The notes under the pieces: generated by a model
Databases searched by the model: none
The model's input: the letters and a program-made list of their open reading frames with translations, nothing else
Told to the model about the DNA's origin: nothing
Position numbers and translations under genes: made by a program
Source: Gallionella sp.
GTDB taxonomy: Bacteria; Pseudomonadota; Gammaproteobacteria; Burkholderiales; Gallionellaceae
Direction: 5' to 3'
Length of the DNA stretch: 64,000 bases
Assembly: GCA_028689145.1 (NCBI GenBank)
Contig: JAQTWT010000003.1
Coordinates: 186,001-250,000, forward strand
Shown: positions 1 to 9,687 of the stretch, one piece after another
Layout: each line of letters begins with the position of its first letter
Position numbering within the stretch: position 1 is the stretch's first letter

Positions 1-1481
1 GGGTGGTGGCGGTCAAGAAGAACGGCCAGCATGGTTTCATGGTGAAGGCGGGCGGGGGGTTGGGGCATAAGCCTCACGAAGCTATCGTGGTGGAAGAATT
101 CATTCCCGAAAGCGCGTTGCTGTTCTCGCTGGAAGCGCTGGTGACCTTGCACAACAAGTATTCCGACCGCACCAAGCGCGCCAAGTCGCGCATCAAATTT
201 CTGGTCGAGCGTTTTGGTGTGCAGGGTTTTTTGGAAAAATATCGCGAGGAATTTGTCCGTACCAGTGAAGCGTTGGCAGGGAAGCCATACCCGCAAGGCG
301 CATGGCGCGAGCAGAGTGGCGGCGAGATACCGGGTCCAGGCGCGCCGCGCAAGCTGTTTGCGCAGCATCAGCAGGGGATGTTTGTGCTGCCGGTGGCACT
401 GCCAACAGGAGATATTACAGCTGCGCAATTACGCGGCATCGCCGCATTGTTGCGCGCGCATAAGTTGAGCGAAATACATACTACGCAGGATCAGAATCTG
501 GCCATCCTGAATATTTCACAGGAAAAGCTGGACGTGCTGCGCGAGGCGTTGGGAGCTCTGGGATTGCGCGAACCGGGCACTGGCGACAACGTGGTGGCCT
601 GCCCCGGTTCCGCCACCTGCCGATTGGGTATCACCTCCAGCATGGTGGTCGCGCCCAAGCTGTCAGGCGGTGCGCGGGATCTGCGCATCCGCGTGTCCGG
701 TTGCCACAACGGTTGCGCGCAGCCTGAGACCGGCGACATCGGTATCTACGGCGAAGGCAAACGGCTGCACGGCAAGCTGGTACCGCATTACCAGATTTAT
801 CTGGGCGGCAACGGCATGGGCGGCGGCGCGCTGGCACTGAAAGGGCCGGCAGTTCCGGCGGCACGCATCGAACAGGCGGTGACACGGGTGGAACAAGCCT
901 ATCAAGCAGGCGGATCGGGAAGTTTCTCAGCATGGGTGCGCGCGCAGCAGCCGGATTATTTCAGGGCGCTGCTGGCAGAGCTCATCGAAGTAAAAGCTGC
1001 GGATGTTGCGGCGGTTATGCGCGATCACGGCGATACCGGCGACTTCCGTGTGGTGAATCTGGGAGGCGGCGAATGCGCGGGTGCAAGCCAGGTAACGATA
1101 GGTGCCAATTTTTTCGAGGCTGCACACGAGCGCGAATACCGCAACGCGCTGGTATTTCAGCGCAAGTTCGACGAGGCGGCGCAGTGCAATGAGGCGATTT
1201 TGCGTTTGCTTGGTTCTGGTGTTGCGCAATTGCTGGGCGGCATCCGCAACGACGACTTGGGCAAACTTGCGGCGCAATTGCAGCTACTGGTGCCGGGTGC
1301 GATTGCCGACGGGTTTGCGCGGATAGTTGCTGACATGGCGGATGAGGATGAAATTAGTGCCGAAAAGCTTGCACTGATCAGCGCGGCGGTGGATGGCTGG
1401 ACAGTGAAGGTGGCGGCATATGCGGCGGAGCTGGATGAACAACTGGATTTGAGTGAGGCTGTGGCCGGCTTAACGGTGTAG
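1..1481 (+). CDS. cysI: Assimilatory sulfite/nitrite reductase hemoprotein, 5'-truncated
   Basis: Siroheme [4Fe-4S] reductase that converts sulfite to sulfide in cysteine synthesis. The reading frame is open at the window edge. About 492 residues are visible and roughly 60 N-terminal residues of the usual ~550 are missing. The cluster-binding signature is complete: C200 and C206 (C-x5-C, in ACPGSATC) and C234 and C238 (C-x3-C, in SGCHNGC), numbering from the first full codon. It is followed 31 bp later by cysH, and cysD and cysN come next, so its role is assimilatory sulfate reduction. Family members can also be called nitrite/sulfite reductases; the neighbours favour sulfite. Confidence 0.9.
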   Translation, partial: VVAVKKNGQHGFMVKAGGGLGHKPHEAIVVEEFIPESALLFSLEALVTLHNKYSDRTKRAKSRIKFLVERFGVQGFLEKYREEFVRTSEALAGKPYPQGAWREQSGGEIPGPGAPRKLFAQHQQGMFVLPVALPTGDITAAQLRGIAALLRAHKLSEIHTTQDQNLAILNISQEKLDVLREALGALGLREPGTGDNVVACPGSATCRLGITSSMVVAPKLSGGARDLRIRVSGCHNGCAQPETGDIGIYGEGKRLHGKLVPHYQIYLGGNGMGGGALALKGPAVPAARIEQAVTRVEQAYQAGGSGSFSAWVRAQQPDYFRALLAELIEVKAADVAAVMRDHGDTGDFRVVNLGGGECAGASQVTIGANFFEAAHEREYRNALVFQRKFDEAAQCNEAILRLLGSGVAQLLGGIRNDDLGKLAAQLQLLVPGAIADGFARIVADMADEDEISAEKLALISAAVDGWTVKVAAYAAELDEQLDLSEAVAGLTV

Positions 1482-1512
1482 GTGCGGCTTGGCGGATATA
1501 GGAGATACGGAT

Positions 1513-2268
1513 ATGCAAGAAAAAATCGATCAGGTGATTGAGGTGTTGCAACAAGCGGTACGCGGTTATTCGCCGGTTTGCTTTGCCAACAGTCTGGGCG
1601 CGGAAGACATGGTGCTGACGGATATTATCGCCAAACTCCCTCTCCCCAACCCTCTCCCGCAAGCGGGCGAGGGGGCAAACGACACGCTGCGCGAGTCTCT
1701 TCATTCTATTGAAATGTTCAGCCTGGATACCGGGCGCTTGCCGCAGCCGACCTACGACCTGATACAGGAAGTGGGCGAACGCTACAGCGTTCCCTTAAAG
1801 GTATATTTTCCGGACAGCGACGCGGTGGAAAGATACGTTGCTCAAAACGGGGTGAACGGCTTTTATGGCAGTGTGGATGCGCGGAAAAGCTGCTGCTTTG
1901 TGCGCAAGGTGGAGCCGTTGCGCCGTGCTCTGCGGGGCAAGAAAGCGTGGGTTACCGGACTGCGCCGGGATCAGGCGGTTACGCGCGGCAGCCTTGAGGT
2001 GTCAGCCTATGATGCCGATTTTGGTTTGCAGAAATTTAATCCGCTGCTGGAATGGTCGAACAAGGATGTGTGGGCGTACATCAGGCAGAACAATGTGCCT
2101 TACAACAAATTGCACGACCAGTTTTATCCCAGCCTCGGCTGCGCGCCGTGCACCCGCTCTATTACGCCGGGGGAGGATATACGCGCCGGCAGATGGTGGT
2201 GGGAAAACCCGGAGGACAAAGAATGCGGCTTGCATGTTGCAAAGCCAACGCTGTTAAAGCGCGCGTAG
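1513..2268 (+). CDS. cysH: Adenylyl-sulfate (APS) reductase, CysH family
   Basis: Reduces activated sulfate to sulfite. The ATG at 1513 is chosen because an AGGAG ribosome site lies 8 bases upstream; a TTG at 1489 has none. The 251-residue product carries the adjacent cysteine pair C127-C128 and C210-x2-C213, which bind a [4Fe-4S] cluster and indicate APS rather than PAPS as substrate. It also has the catalytic ECGLH motif near C238. Residues 42-62 (PLPNPLPQAGEG and following) are not part of the family fold; they are the translation of a palindromic repeat inserted in frame. The gene lies between cysI and cysD. Confidence 0.93.
   Translation: MQEKIDQVIEVLQQAVRGYSPVCFANSLGAEDMVLTDIIAKLPLPNPLPQAGEGANDTLRESLHSIEMFSLDTGRLPQPTYDLIQEVGERYSVPLKVYFPDSDAVERYVAQNGVNGFYGSVDARKSCCFVRKVEPLRRALRGKKAWVTGLRRDQAVTRGSLEVSAYDADFGLQKFNPLLEWSNKDVWAYIRQNNVPYNKLHDQFYPSLGCAPCTRSITPGEDIRAGRWWWENPEDKECGLHVAKPTLLKRA
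1636..1701 (+). repeat. Palindromic repeat inserted in frame in cysH
   Basis: C-rich/G-rich repeat with a central stem (CTCCCGC and GCGGGCG arms), followed by a tail that reads GCAAACGA..CGCTGCGCGA. The same tail appears at 54961-54978 and, inverted, at 41128-41151. Its length is a multiple of three, so the cysH frame is kept. Confidence 0.85.
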
Positions 2269-2390
2269 CCAGACCGGCGCAATTGCCGGGCTTTGCTAGC
2301 GCATGCCGGCGAGAAAAGCCTGATTAAACGGCAAGGTGAAATGCACACTGCATGAACTGCAACATTTGAAGAAATGAAAGAAAGCTGACA

Positions 2391-3296
2391 ATGACTGTAC
2401 ACACATTTACCCACTTGGATGCCCTCGAAAGCGAATCCATCCACATCATGCGCGAGGTCGCTGCGGAGTGCAAAAATCCGGCGTTGCTGTTTTCCGGCGG
2501 CAAGGATTCCATCGTGATGCTGCGCCTCGCGGAGAAAGCATTCCGTCCTGCGAAGTTTCCGTTTCCGCTGGTGCATATCGACACCGAGCACAACTTCCCC
2601 GAGGTGATCGCCTGCCGCGACAAGCTGGCCGCCGATCTCGGCGAACGGCTGATCGTGCGTTCGCTGGAAGACTCGATCAAGCGCGGCAGCATCGTCATCA
2701 AGGATCTGGACAAGCCGCGCAACCCGTACCAGTCGGTGACGCTGCTGGAGACCATTGCCGAGTTCGGCTTCGACGCCTGCATGGGCGGCGCGCGCCGCGA
2801 CGAGGAAAAGGCGCGCGCCAAGGAACGCATCTTCTCGTTCCGCGACGAGTTCGGCCAATGGGACCCGAAAAACCAGCGCCCGGAACTGTGGGATACCTAT
2901 AACACCCGCGTGCACAACGGCGAGAATATCCGCGTGTTCCCGATCAGCAACTGGACCGAAATGGACATCTGGGAGTACATCGGCCGCGAGAAGCTGCACA
3001 TCCCGGAAATCTACTACGCCCATGAACGCGAAGTGATCCGGCGCGGCGGCTCAGTCATCCCGGTGTCGCGTCTGGTGCAACCGAAGCCCGGCGAAACAGT
3101 GGAAGTGGTTTCGGTGCGCTTCCGCACCGTCGGCGATATGACCTGTACCGCGCCGGTGGAATCCGTCGCGCGCAACGTGCGGGAGATCATCGAGGAAACC
3201 GCCACCACGCGCATCACCGAACGCGGCGCGACGCGCATGGACGACCAGACCTCGGAAGCCTCGATGGAGCTGCGCAAGAAGGAAGGTTACTTCTAA
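2391..3296 (+). CDS. cysD: Sulfate adenylyltransferase subunit 2
   Basis: Small, catalytic subunit of ATP sulfurylase, which makes APS from sulfate and ATP with CysN. The 301-residue length is typical. The PP-loop SGGKDS lies at about residues 35-40, in LLFSGGKDSIVML. The C-terminal part contains the family stretch ending KKEGYF. It is preceded by 122 bp without a visible gene and followed by a repeat and cysN. Confidence 0.96.
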   Translation: MTVHTFTHLDALESESIHIMREVAAECKNPALLFSGGKDSIVMLRLAEKAFRPAKFPFPLVHIDTEHNFPEVIACRDKLAADLGERLIVRSLEDSIKRGSIVIKDLDKPRNPYQSVTLLETIAEFGFDACMGGARRDEEKARAKERIFSFRDEFGQWDPKNQRPELWDTYNTRVHNGENIRVFPISNWTEMDIWEYIGREKLHIPEIYYAHEREVIRRGGSVIPVSRLVQPKPGETVEVVSVRFRTVGDMTCTAPVESVARNVREIIEETATTRITERGATRMDDQTSEASMELRKKEGYF

Positions 3297-3310
3297 GAGA
3301 GCATCTTTTC

Positions 3311-3401
3311 TTCAGCCCCTCATCCCGGCCTTCTCCCGCCTGCGGGAGAAGGGGTAAAGGCCTCTTCTTCCGCAGGCGGGAGAGGATTGAGGTGAGGGAC
3401 T
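3311..3401 (+). repeat. Paired palindromic repeat between cysD and cysN
   Basis: Two GC-rich hairpins, one with arms TTCTCCCGC and GCGGGAGAA and a second reading CCGCAGGCGGGAG, fill the cysD-cysN gap. They belong to the same C-rich/G-rich family as the cysH insert. They could act as an intercistronic stem that protects or separates the two messages. Confidence 0.7.
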
Positions 3402-3437
3402 ATGAATGACACACGAGATTATTTAGAGGCACAAATT

Positions 3438-4691
3438 ATGAGCAACGCAATACAACTACTAAGATTCATCACCGCCGGCAGCGTGGACGACGGCAAGAGC
3501 ACCCTGATCGGCCGCCTGTTGCACGACTCGAAATCAATCTTCGAGGATCAGCTCTCGGCGATTTCCAAGACCAGTGAAAAGCGCGGCATGGTTGCCGTTG
3601 ACCTGTCGCTGCTCACCGACGGCCTGCAAGCCGAGCGCGAGCAGGGCATCACCATCGACGTGGCGTACCGCTACTTCGCCACGCCGAAGCGCAAGTTCAT
3701 CATCGGTGACACACCGGGGCATGAGCAGTACACGCGCAACATGGTTACAGCCGCTTCTACCGCCAATCTGGTGGTGATTCTGGTAGATGCGCGGAAGGGC
3801 GTGTTGACCCAGACGCGCCGCCATACCTATCTCGCCAGTCTGGTCGGCGTGCCGCACATCGTGCTGGCCGTGAACAAGATGGACATGGTGGAATACTCCG
3901 AAGACACCTTCAACGCCATTGTCGCCGAGTACCGCGCCTTTGCCGCGCAGCTCGGCATCCATGACGTGACCTGCATCCCGATATCCGCGCTGAACGGCGA
4001 CATGGTGGTGGAACACGGCGACAATCTGAGCTGGTACAAGGGCGCGCCGTTGCTGGAATTTCTCGAGAACGTGGTGATCGATTACGACGTGAATATTGCC
4101 GATTTTCGCTACCCGGTGCAATGGGTATGCCGTCCGCAGACCAATGAATACCACGATTTTCGCGGTTATATGGGGCGCATCGAATCGGGCGAGATCGCGG
4201 TCGGCGACGAAATTACCGTGCTGCCGTCCGGTCGTACCAGCAAGGTGAAAGAGATCGTCACCTACGACGGCAACTTGCAACGTGCCTACGCGCCGCAATC
4301 TGTCACACTGACGCTGGAAGACGAGATCGACATCTCGCGCGGCGATATGTTTGTCAAAAGTAGCGCCAATCCGCCGATAGTGGAAAAGGAATTCGAAGCC
4401 ATGCTGTGCTGGCTGGCCGAAGCGCCGCTCGATCGCAACCGCAAATATATCGTCAAGCACACCACGCGCACGGCGAAGTGCCTGTTCTCGCGCCTCGGCT
4501 ACCGCGTTGATGTGAACACGCTGGCGCATCACGAAACCGACAAGCTCGGCATGAACGACATCGCCCGTGTCGCGATAAAAGTGCAGCAGCCGCTGGCGCT
4601 GGATCACTACTGCAAGAACCGTTCGACCGGAAGTTTTATCGTGATTGATGAAGCGACCAACAATACGGTGGCGGCCGGTATGATTGCCTGA
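3438..4691 (+). CDS. cysN: Sulfate adenylyltransferase subunit 1 (GTPase)
   Basis: GTPase subunit that drives CysD-catalysed APS formation. The start at 3438 ([10 protein letters not shown]) is preferred because AGAGG lies 8 bases upstream and the family normally begins here; an in-frame ATG at 3402 lies at the end of the upstream repeat. GTP-binding motifs are complete: P-loop [10 protein letters not shown]3 DTPGHEQY and G4 NKMD. The product of about 417 residues is the short form without a fused APS kinase domain. A strong terminator follows, so this is the end of the cys operon. Confidence 0.95.
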   Translation: MSNAIQLLRFITAGSVDDGKSTLIGRLLHDSKSIFEDQLSAISKTSEKRGMVAVDLSLLTDGLQAEREQGITIDVAYRYFATPKRKFIIGDTPGHEQYTRNMVTAASTANLVVILVDARKGVLTQTRRHTYLASLVGVPHIVLAVNKMDMVEYSEDTFNAIVAEYRAFAAQLGIHDVTCIPISALNGDMVVEHGDNLSWYKGAPLLEFLENVVIDYDVNIADFRYPVQWVCRPQTNEYHDFRGYMGRIESGEIAVGDEITVLPSGRTSKVKEIVTYDGNLQRAYAPQSVTLTLEDEIDISRGDMFVKSSANPPIVEKEFEAMLCWLAEAPLDRNRKYIVKHTTRTAKCLFSRLGYRVDVNTLAHHETDKLGMNDIARVAIKVQQPLALDHYCKNRSTGSFIVIDEATNNTVAAGMIA

Positions 4692-4726
4692 TGCTTGCGG
4701 TTATGATTTGCCCCGTGATGCAAGCT

Positions 4727-4751
4727 GAGCCTCTTCGGAGGCTCTTTTTTT
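4727..4751 (+). terminator. Rho-independent terminator of the cys operon
   Basis: Perfect 7-bp stem GAGCCTC/GAGGCTC with the stable TTCG tetraloop, followed directly by a run of seven T. It begins 35 bases after the cysN stop codon. Read the other way, it sits just past the convergent gene ending at 4753. Confidence 0.92.
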
Positions 4752-4752
4752 G

Positions 4753-5157
4753 TCAGGATAGCGGCTTGCTCTCGGTTATTCCCGAAACTGCCGGCATAGG
4801 CAGTGCAGGTGCCGGAGTTGCTACGGATGCCGGGATTTCAGGGGTTGCTTCCATTTTTTCCTGGGGGAGCTTCTCGGCGGTTTTAGCTTTCGGGATAGCC
4901 AGCAGCAGTCCGTCTATACGCTTGCACGCTACGGCAAATACCCACTTGTTGTCTGTGGAAACTTCCACATCAAGACCATTCGCCTTGCAGTAGGTATCTG
5001 CCTGATGGTATTCCTCGGCCGTAAGTGCTGAAGCCGGCGCGGAAGGCATTGTTAATACGGAGTGTGAAAATTTAACATAAGCAAATCCGGCGGCGGCAAG
5101 AATTAATAGGATAATCAAAAAGTTGCTGCTTTTCTTAACTTTTAATTCTTCGGTCAT
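4753..5157 (-). CDS. Small membrane-anchored hypothetical protein
   Basis: A 134-residue protein with a lysine-rich N-terminus, one hydrophobic segment at about residues 13-30 (FLIILLILAAAGFAYV) and a periplasmic-looking part with two cysteines (YCKANG, VACKRI). A low-complexity Pro/Ala/Glu tail follows. I do not recognise the family. The layout suggests an inner-membrane anchored protein with a disordered C-terminus. It is convergent with cysN and lies downstream of relA on the same strand. Confidence 0.65.
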   Translation of the reverse strand: MTEELKVKKSSNFLIILLILAAAGFAYVKFSHSVLTMPSAPASALTAEEYHQADTYCKANGLDVEVSTDNKWVFAVACKRIDGLLLAIPKAKTAEKLPQEKMEATPEIPASVATPAPALPMPAVSGITESKPLS

Positions 5158-5319
5158 GATAGATAATCCTTGGGGTGATGCTTCTTTTGTTTCAAATCTT
5201 GCAACGGACAGGTTTTATGCTACCAGATTTTACCTTGCCGGGAATAGTGCCATTGCTGCTGATCTGTCATGCAGCCTGTTCGGCATACAGAAAGCGGCGT
5301 GAGTGTGGCATAAGAAGCA

Positions 5320-7302
5320 TCACCTGTTCCCGGCCTGCTCCGTCCAGACCGCATTGAGCATCCGGTCGCGCTTGTCTTCCGGTACGCGCTGCATAAACGG
5401 ACAGTCCCGCCGGTGGATGGTGATGCCGCGGTCGCGCGTGACGTAGCCGATGATGGCATGCGGCTGTTCCGGTTTGCAGCACTTGGCCAGTTTGATCATC
5501 AGGTTGTCCACACCCTCGATCAGCACCCCGGTTGAGGAAGCGCGCGGTGCGGCGGTTTTGCGGGAGGCTTGCGGTGGGACAGGCGGCAGTTTTGCCGGGA
5601 TTTCCTGCTGAATGGCGAGCCCTGTGCGGCGCGTGGTGATCTCGCCGCGTCCCAGTGCGGCGAGCAGTTCTTCCAGCTTATGGAAGTTCAAGCGCTGCGC
5701 GACTTTTTCCTGATTGACGGAACTCACCCCCAGTCGCTGCAGTTCGCGTTCGAGCAAGATCCTGCCCTGCGCAATGCTGTCGTCCAGATTCTGCGTCTTG
5801 AACCAGTGCCGCACCTTGGCGCGCGCGCGCGGGTTTTTCAGGTAGCCGAGCTGCGGGCTGAGCCAGTCGCGGCTTGGCCCGCCCTGCTTGACGGTGAGTA
5901 TTTCCACGCGCTGGCCGTTTTGCAACTTGTATTTGAGCGGCACAATATTGCCGTTCACTTTGGCCCCGCGCGTGCGGTGCCCGAGGTCGGTGTGCAGCGT
6001 GTAGGCAAAATCCACCGGGGTTGCGTCTCTGGGTAAATCCATGACCTTGCCCTGCGGCGTAAACACATATACGCGATCCTGCAGCAGTTCGTTTTTGAAC
6101 TGTTCCTGCAGGCCTCCGCTGTCGGCCAGCTCCGCTTTCCACGCCAGGATCTGGCGCAGCCAGGCGAGCTTGTCATCAAACCCGGCATCGGGCTTTTTAT
6201 TTTCCTTGTAGCGCCAGTGCGCGGCGACACCGAGCTCAGAGTCGTGGTGCATATCCCGGGTGCGGATTTGCACCTCCAGCGCGAGCTGTTTCGGCCCGGT
6301 TACGGCGGTATGCAGCGAGCGGTAGCCGTTACCCTTGGGGTTGGCGATATAGTCGTCGAACTCGCGGGCGATGGGCGGCCACAGTTCATGCACTACCGAG
6401 AGCGCGGCGTAACAGTTCTGCACATCGTTGGCGAGAATGCGCACGGCGCGCACATCATAGAGCCCGCCGAACTCGACCTGCTTGCGCTTCATCTTGTTGA
6501 TGATGCTGTGAATGTGCTTGGGGCGGCCGGTTACCTCGGCCGCGATACCCGCCTTGGCCAGTGCCTGCCCGAGCAGCGCGATCACTTCGGCAATGTAGCG
6601 TTCCCGGTCCACGCGCCGTTCATCGAGCAACCCGGCTACTTTTTTGTACAGCTCCGGCTCCAGATAACGCACCGACAGGTCTTCCAGCTCCCATTTGAGC
6701 TGCCATACGCCGAGCCGGTTTGCCAGTGGCGCGAAGATGCTGTGCGTCTCCCGCGCGATCTGCCGCTGTTGCTCCGGATCGGCACCGGACAGGCTGCGCA
6801 GGGTCTGGGTGCGTTCGGCGAGCTTGATCAGCACCACGCGGATGTCCTCCACCATCGCCAGCAGCATTTTGCGCAGACTCTCGATTTGCTGCGCCGCTTC
6901 GTCTTTGTCCTTGGCGTGGCGTGCCTCGCTGAACAGGCGTATGCGCTCCACCTTCGAAATACCGTCAACCAGTGCCGTCACATTGCCGCCAAAGCGCCCG
7001 GTTAATTCCTCTTTATATTCTTCCAGATAATCCGGCACGGCATGCAGCACAGTCGCCGCGATGGTTTCGTGATCCAGATGCATGCCGAGCAGGATGGATG
7101 CCGAGCCGAGCGCATGGTGCAACAGCGGGGTGCCGGTGATTTCGAGCTGTCCCCGATAGAGCGGCGCGGCGAATTCGCACGCCTGACGGATAAGTGCCAG
7201 TTCGGCGGGTTGGTAAGTGCCGGACAAAGCGGACAGCCAACGCTGGATATCCGCGTTGTCTTCGCCGGTGAGCGGTGGAAAATTATGCCGGACGGAAACC
7301 AT
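5320..7302 (-). CDS. relA: GTP pyrophosphokinase RelA, without C-terminal ACT domain
   Basis: (p)ppGpp synthetase of the stringent response, 660 residues. The N-terminal HD region is degenerate: the hydrolase HD pair reads LHAVPDY, so hydrolysis is probably lost. The synthetase domain shows YDVRAVRIL, the acidic EFDD motif typical of synthesis-only RelA, PKGNGYRSLHT and LEVQIRT. TGS (RVYVFTPQGKV) and zinc-finger (AKCCKPEQPHAIIGY) regions follow. The protein stops at AVWTEQAGNR, where relatives of about 740 residues continue into an ACT/RRM domain. No ACT-like sequence is seen in any frame downstream. Confidence 0.9.
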   Translation of the reverse strand: MVSVRHNFPPLTGEDNADIQRWLSALSGTYQPAELALIRQACEFAAPLYRGQLEITGTPLLHHALGSASILLGMHLDHETIAATVLHAVPDYLEEYKEELTGRFGGNVTALVDGISKVERIRLFSEARHAKDKDEAAQQIESLRKMLLAMVEDIRVVLIKLAERTQTLRSLSGADPEQQRQIARETHSIFAPLANRLGVWQLKWELEDLSVRYLEPELYKKVAGLLDERRVDRERYIAEVIALLGQALAKAGIAAEVTGRPKHIHSIINKMKRKQVEFGGLYDVRAVRILANDVQNCYAALSVVHELWPPIAREFDDYIANPKGNGYRSLHTAVTGPKQLALEVQIRTRDMHHDSELGVAAHWRYKENKKPDAGFDDKLAWLRQILAWKAELADSGGLQEQFKNELLQDRVYVFTPQGKVMDLPRDATPVDFAYTLHTDLGHRTRGAKVNGNIVPLKYKLQNGQRVEILTVKQGGPSRDWLSPQLGYLKNPRARAKVRHWFKTQNLDDSIAQGRILLERELQRLGVSSVNQEKVAQRLNFHKLEELLAALGRGEITTRRTGLAIQQEIPAKLPPVPPQASRKTAAPRASSTGVLIEGVDNLMIKLAKCCKPEQPHAIIGYVTRDRGITIHRRDCPFMQRVPEDKRDRMLNAVWTEQAGNR

Positions 7303-7357
7303 AGGCGTTAGTCCGGGTTGAATAGGCCGGAACGACGGCCCAATGGTTTATCCGGGT

Positions 7358-9604
7358 TTAAAGCACGCATTCCACAAAGAAGCGTTTTTCACCGTTCACT
7401 TCTTCCGCCACCAGACCGTGAATGTCGGTCTCGAAACCCGGCAATTTCTGGTTCACATCGCGCGCGAACTTCAGGTAATCCACGATGGTCTTGTTGAACT
7501 TCTCGCCCGGAATCAGCAGCGGGATGCCCGGCGGATAGGGGGTCAGCAATACCGCGGTGATGCGGCCTTCGAGTTCGTCAATCTCGACGCGCTCGATCTC
7601 GTCATGCGCCATTTTGGCGAACGCGTCGGACGGTTTCATCGCCGGTTGCATGTCGGACAAATACATTTCGGTGGTCATGCGCGCCACATCGTGCTCGTTG
7701 TAGGCATCGTGAATTTGCTGGCACAGGTCGTGCAGGCCGACGCGTTCGTATTGCGGATGTTTGGCCGCGAACTCCGGCAGGATGCGCCAGATCGGCTGGT
7801 TCCTGTCGTAGTCGTCCTTGAATTGCTGCAGCGCGGTGAGCAGCGTGTTCCAGCGCCCCTTGGTGATACCGATGGTGAACATGATGAAGAACGAATACAG
7901 GCCGCATTTTTCAACGATCACGCCGTGTTCGGCCAGATACTTGGTCACCATCGAGGCCGGGATGCCGCTGTCGGCAAAAGCACCGTCCACATTCAGCCCC
8001 GGGGTGATGATGGTCGCCTTGATCGGGTCGAGCATATTGAAGCCTTCGGCAAGATTGCCGAAGCCGTGCCACTTGTCGGAGGCTTTTAGCACCCAGTCCT
8101 CGCGCGAGCCGACACCTTCTTCGGCGAGGCTGTCCGGCCCCCACACCTTGAACCACCAGTCCTTGCCGAATTCGGCATCCACCTTGCGCATCGCGCGGCG
8201 GAAGTCCAGCGCTTCGGCGATGGATTCTTCCACCAGCGCGGTGCCGCCGGGCGGCTCCATCATCGCTGCCGCCACGTCGCACGACGCGATGATGGAATAT
8301 TGCGGGCTGGTGGAGGTGTGCATCAGATACGCTTCGTTGAAAATGTGTTTGTTCAGTTTGCGGCTTTCCGATTCGCGCACCAGAATCTGCGAGGCCTGCG
8401 ACAACCCGGCCAGCAGTTTGTGGGTGGACTGTGTGGCGAAGATCATCGACTCTTTGGCGCGCGGGCGGTCTTTGCCGATCGCGTGCATGTCCTTATAAAA
8501 ATCGTGGAAGGCGGCGTGCGGTAGCCAGGCCTCGTCGAAATGCAGCGTGTCGATGCGTCCGTCCAGCATCTCTTTCAGCATTTCCACGTTGTACACGATG
8601 CCGTCGTAGGTGCTCTGCGTGATGGTGAGGATGCGCGGTTTCTTGTTCTTGTCCCTGATGAACGGGTTCGCGTCGATTTTCTTCTGTATGTTTGCAGGGT
8701 CGAACTCGGACTTGGGGATCGGCCCGATGATGCCGTAGTGGTTGCGCGTCGGCGTGAGAAACACCGGCACCGCGCCGCACATCATGATCGCGTGCAAAAT
8801 CGACTTGTGGCAGTTGCGGTCCACCACCACGATGTCGTCCGGCGCGACCGTCGAGTGCCACACGATCTTGTTGGAAGTGGAGGTGCCGTTGGTGACGAAA
8901 AACAAATGGTCGGAATTGAAAATGCGCGCCGCGTTGCGCTCCGAGGCGGCCACCGGCCCGGTGTGATCGAGCAATTGCCCCAATTCGTCCACCGCGTTGC
9001 ACACGTCGGCGCGCAGCATGTTCTCGCCGAAGAACTGGTGGAACATCTGCCCGACCGGCGATTTTAGAAACGCCACGCCGCCCGAGTGTCCCGGGCAATG
9101 CCATGAATAGGAACCGTCCTGCGCGTAATGCAGCAAGGCGCGGAAGAACGGCGGTGCCAGCGAATCCAGATAGGACTTGGCCTCGCGGATAATGTGGCGC
9201 GCCACGAATTCCGGCGTGTCCTCGTGCATGTGGATGAAACCGTGCAGTTCGCGCAATACATCGTTCGGGATGTGCCGCGAGGTGCGTGTCTCGCCGTACA
9301 GGTAGATCGGAATATCGGCGTTCTTGAAACGTATTTCCTCGACGAAGGCGCGCAAACTCTTCAGCGCGACCTCGGTTTCCTCGTCGCTGCCCGCGCCGAA
9401 TTCCTCGTCGTCGATGGACAGCAAAAATGCAGACGCGCGGCTCTGCTGCTGCGCGAACGAAGTCAGATCACCGTAACTGGTGACACCGAGAATTTCCATG
9501 CCCTCTTTTACGATGGCATCAGCCAAGGCGCGTATACCTAGGCCGCTGGCATTTTCGGAGCGGAAATCTTCATCGATAATGACGATGGGAAAACGGAACT
9601 TCAT
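7358..9604 (-). CDS. PLP-dependent Orn/Lys/Arg decarboxylase, class I
   Basis: A 748-residue fold-type I amino acid decarboxylase. An N-terminal receiver-like wing domain (MKFRFPIVIIDEDF) is followed by the PLP core. The core shows the cofactor aspartate in LHFDEAWLPHA and the Schiff-base lysine in STHKLLAGLSQ. The C-terminal domain ends FVECVL. Substrate (arginine, lysine or ornithine) cannot be settled by eye; roles in acid stress or polyamine synthesis are known for the family. The start has AAGGAG upstream. Confidence 0.88.
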   Translation of the reverse strand: MKFRFPIVIIDEDFRSENASGLGIRALADAIVKEGMEILGVTSYGDLTSFAQQQSRASAFLLSIDDEEFGAGSDEETEVALKSLRAFVEEIRFKNADIPIYLYGETRTSRHIPNDVLRELHGFIHMHEDTPEFVARHIIREAKSYLDSLAPPFFRALLHYAQDGSYSWHCPGHSGGVAFLKSPVGQMFHQFFGENMLRADVCNAVDELGQLLDHTGPVAASERNAARIFNSDHLFFVTNGTSTSNKIVWHSTVAPDDIVVVDRNCHKSILHAIMMCGAVPVFLTPTRNHYGIIGPIPKSEFDPANIQKKIDANPFIRDKNKKPRILTITQSTYDGIVYNVEMLKEMLDGRIDTLHFDEAWLPHAAFHDFYKDMHAIGKDRPRAKESMIFATQSTHKLLAGLSQASQILVRESESRKLNKHIFNEAYLMHTSTSPQYSIIASCDVAAAMMEPPGGTALVEESIAEALDFRRAMRKVDAEFGKDWWFKVWGPDSLAEEGVGSREDWVLKASDKWHGFGNLAEGFNMLDPIKATIITPGLNVDGAFADSGIPASMVTKYLAEHGVIVEKCGLYSFFIMFTIGITKGRWNTLLTALQQFKDDYDRNQPIWRILPEFAAKHPQYERVGLHDLCQQIHDAYNEHDVARMTTEMYLSDMQPAMKPSDAFAKMAHDEIERVEIDELEGRITAVLLTPYPPGIPLLIPGEKFNKTIVDYLKFARDVNQKLPGFETDIHGLVAEEVNGEKRFFVECVL

Positions 9605-9687
9605 CGTGTACTCCTTAAAACGATCAATGGAATGCAGCGCAACGGGCGCTAACGAAACATGAGAAAAGGTGGAGTTTCAGAGAAGAC

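Noticed and set aside
2124..3023. Long open frame (299 codons) on the strand opposite cysD
   Set aside because: It is a composition-driven shadow of cysD; no family features, and cysD is unambiguous.
3534..4607. Long open frame (357 codons) opposite cysN
   Set aside because: Antisense shadow of a GC-rich gene, rich in His/Arg/Val with no motif.
5160..5319. Missing RelA ACT domain hidden in another frame
   Set aside because: The frames past the stop show no ACT-like residues and the interval is too short for the whole domain.
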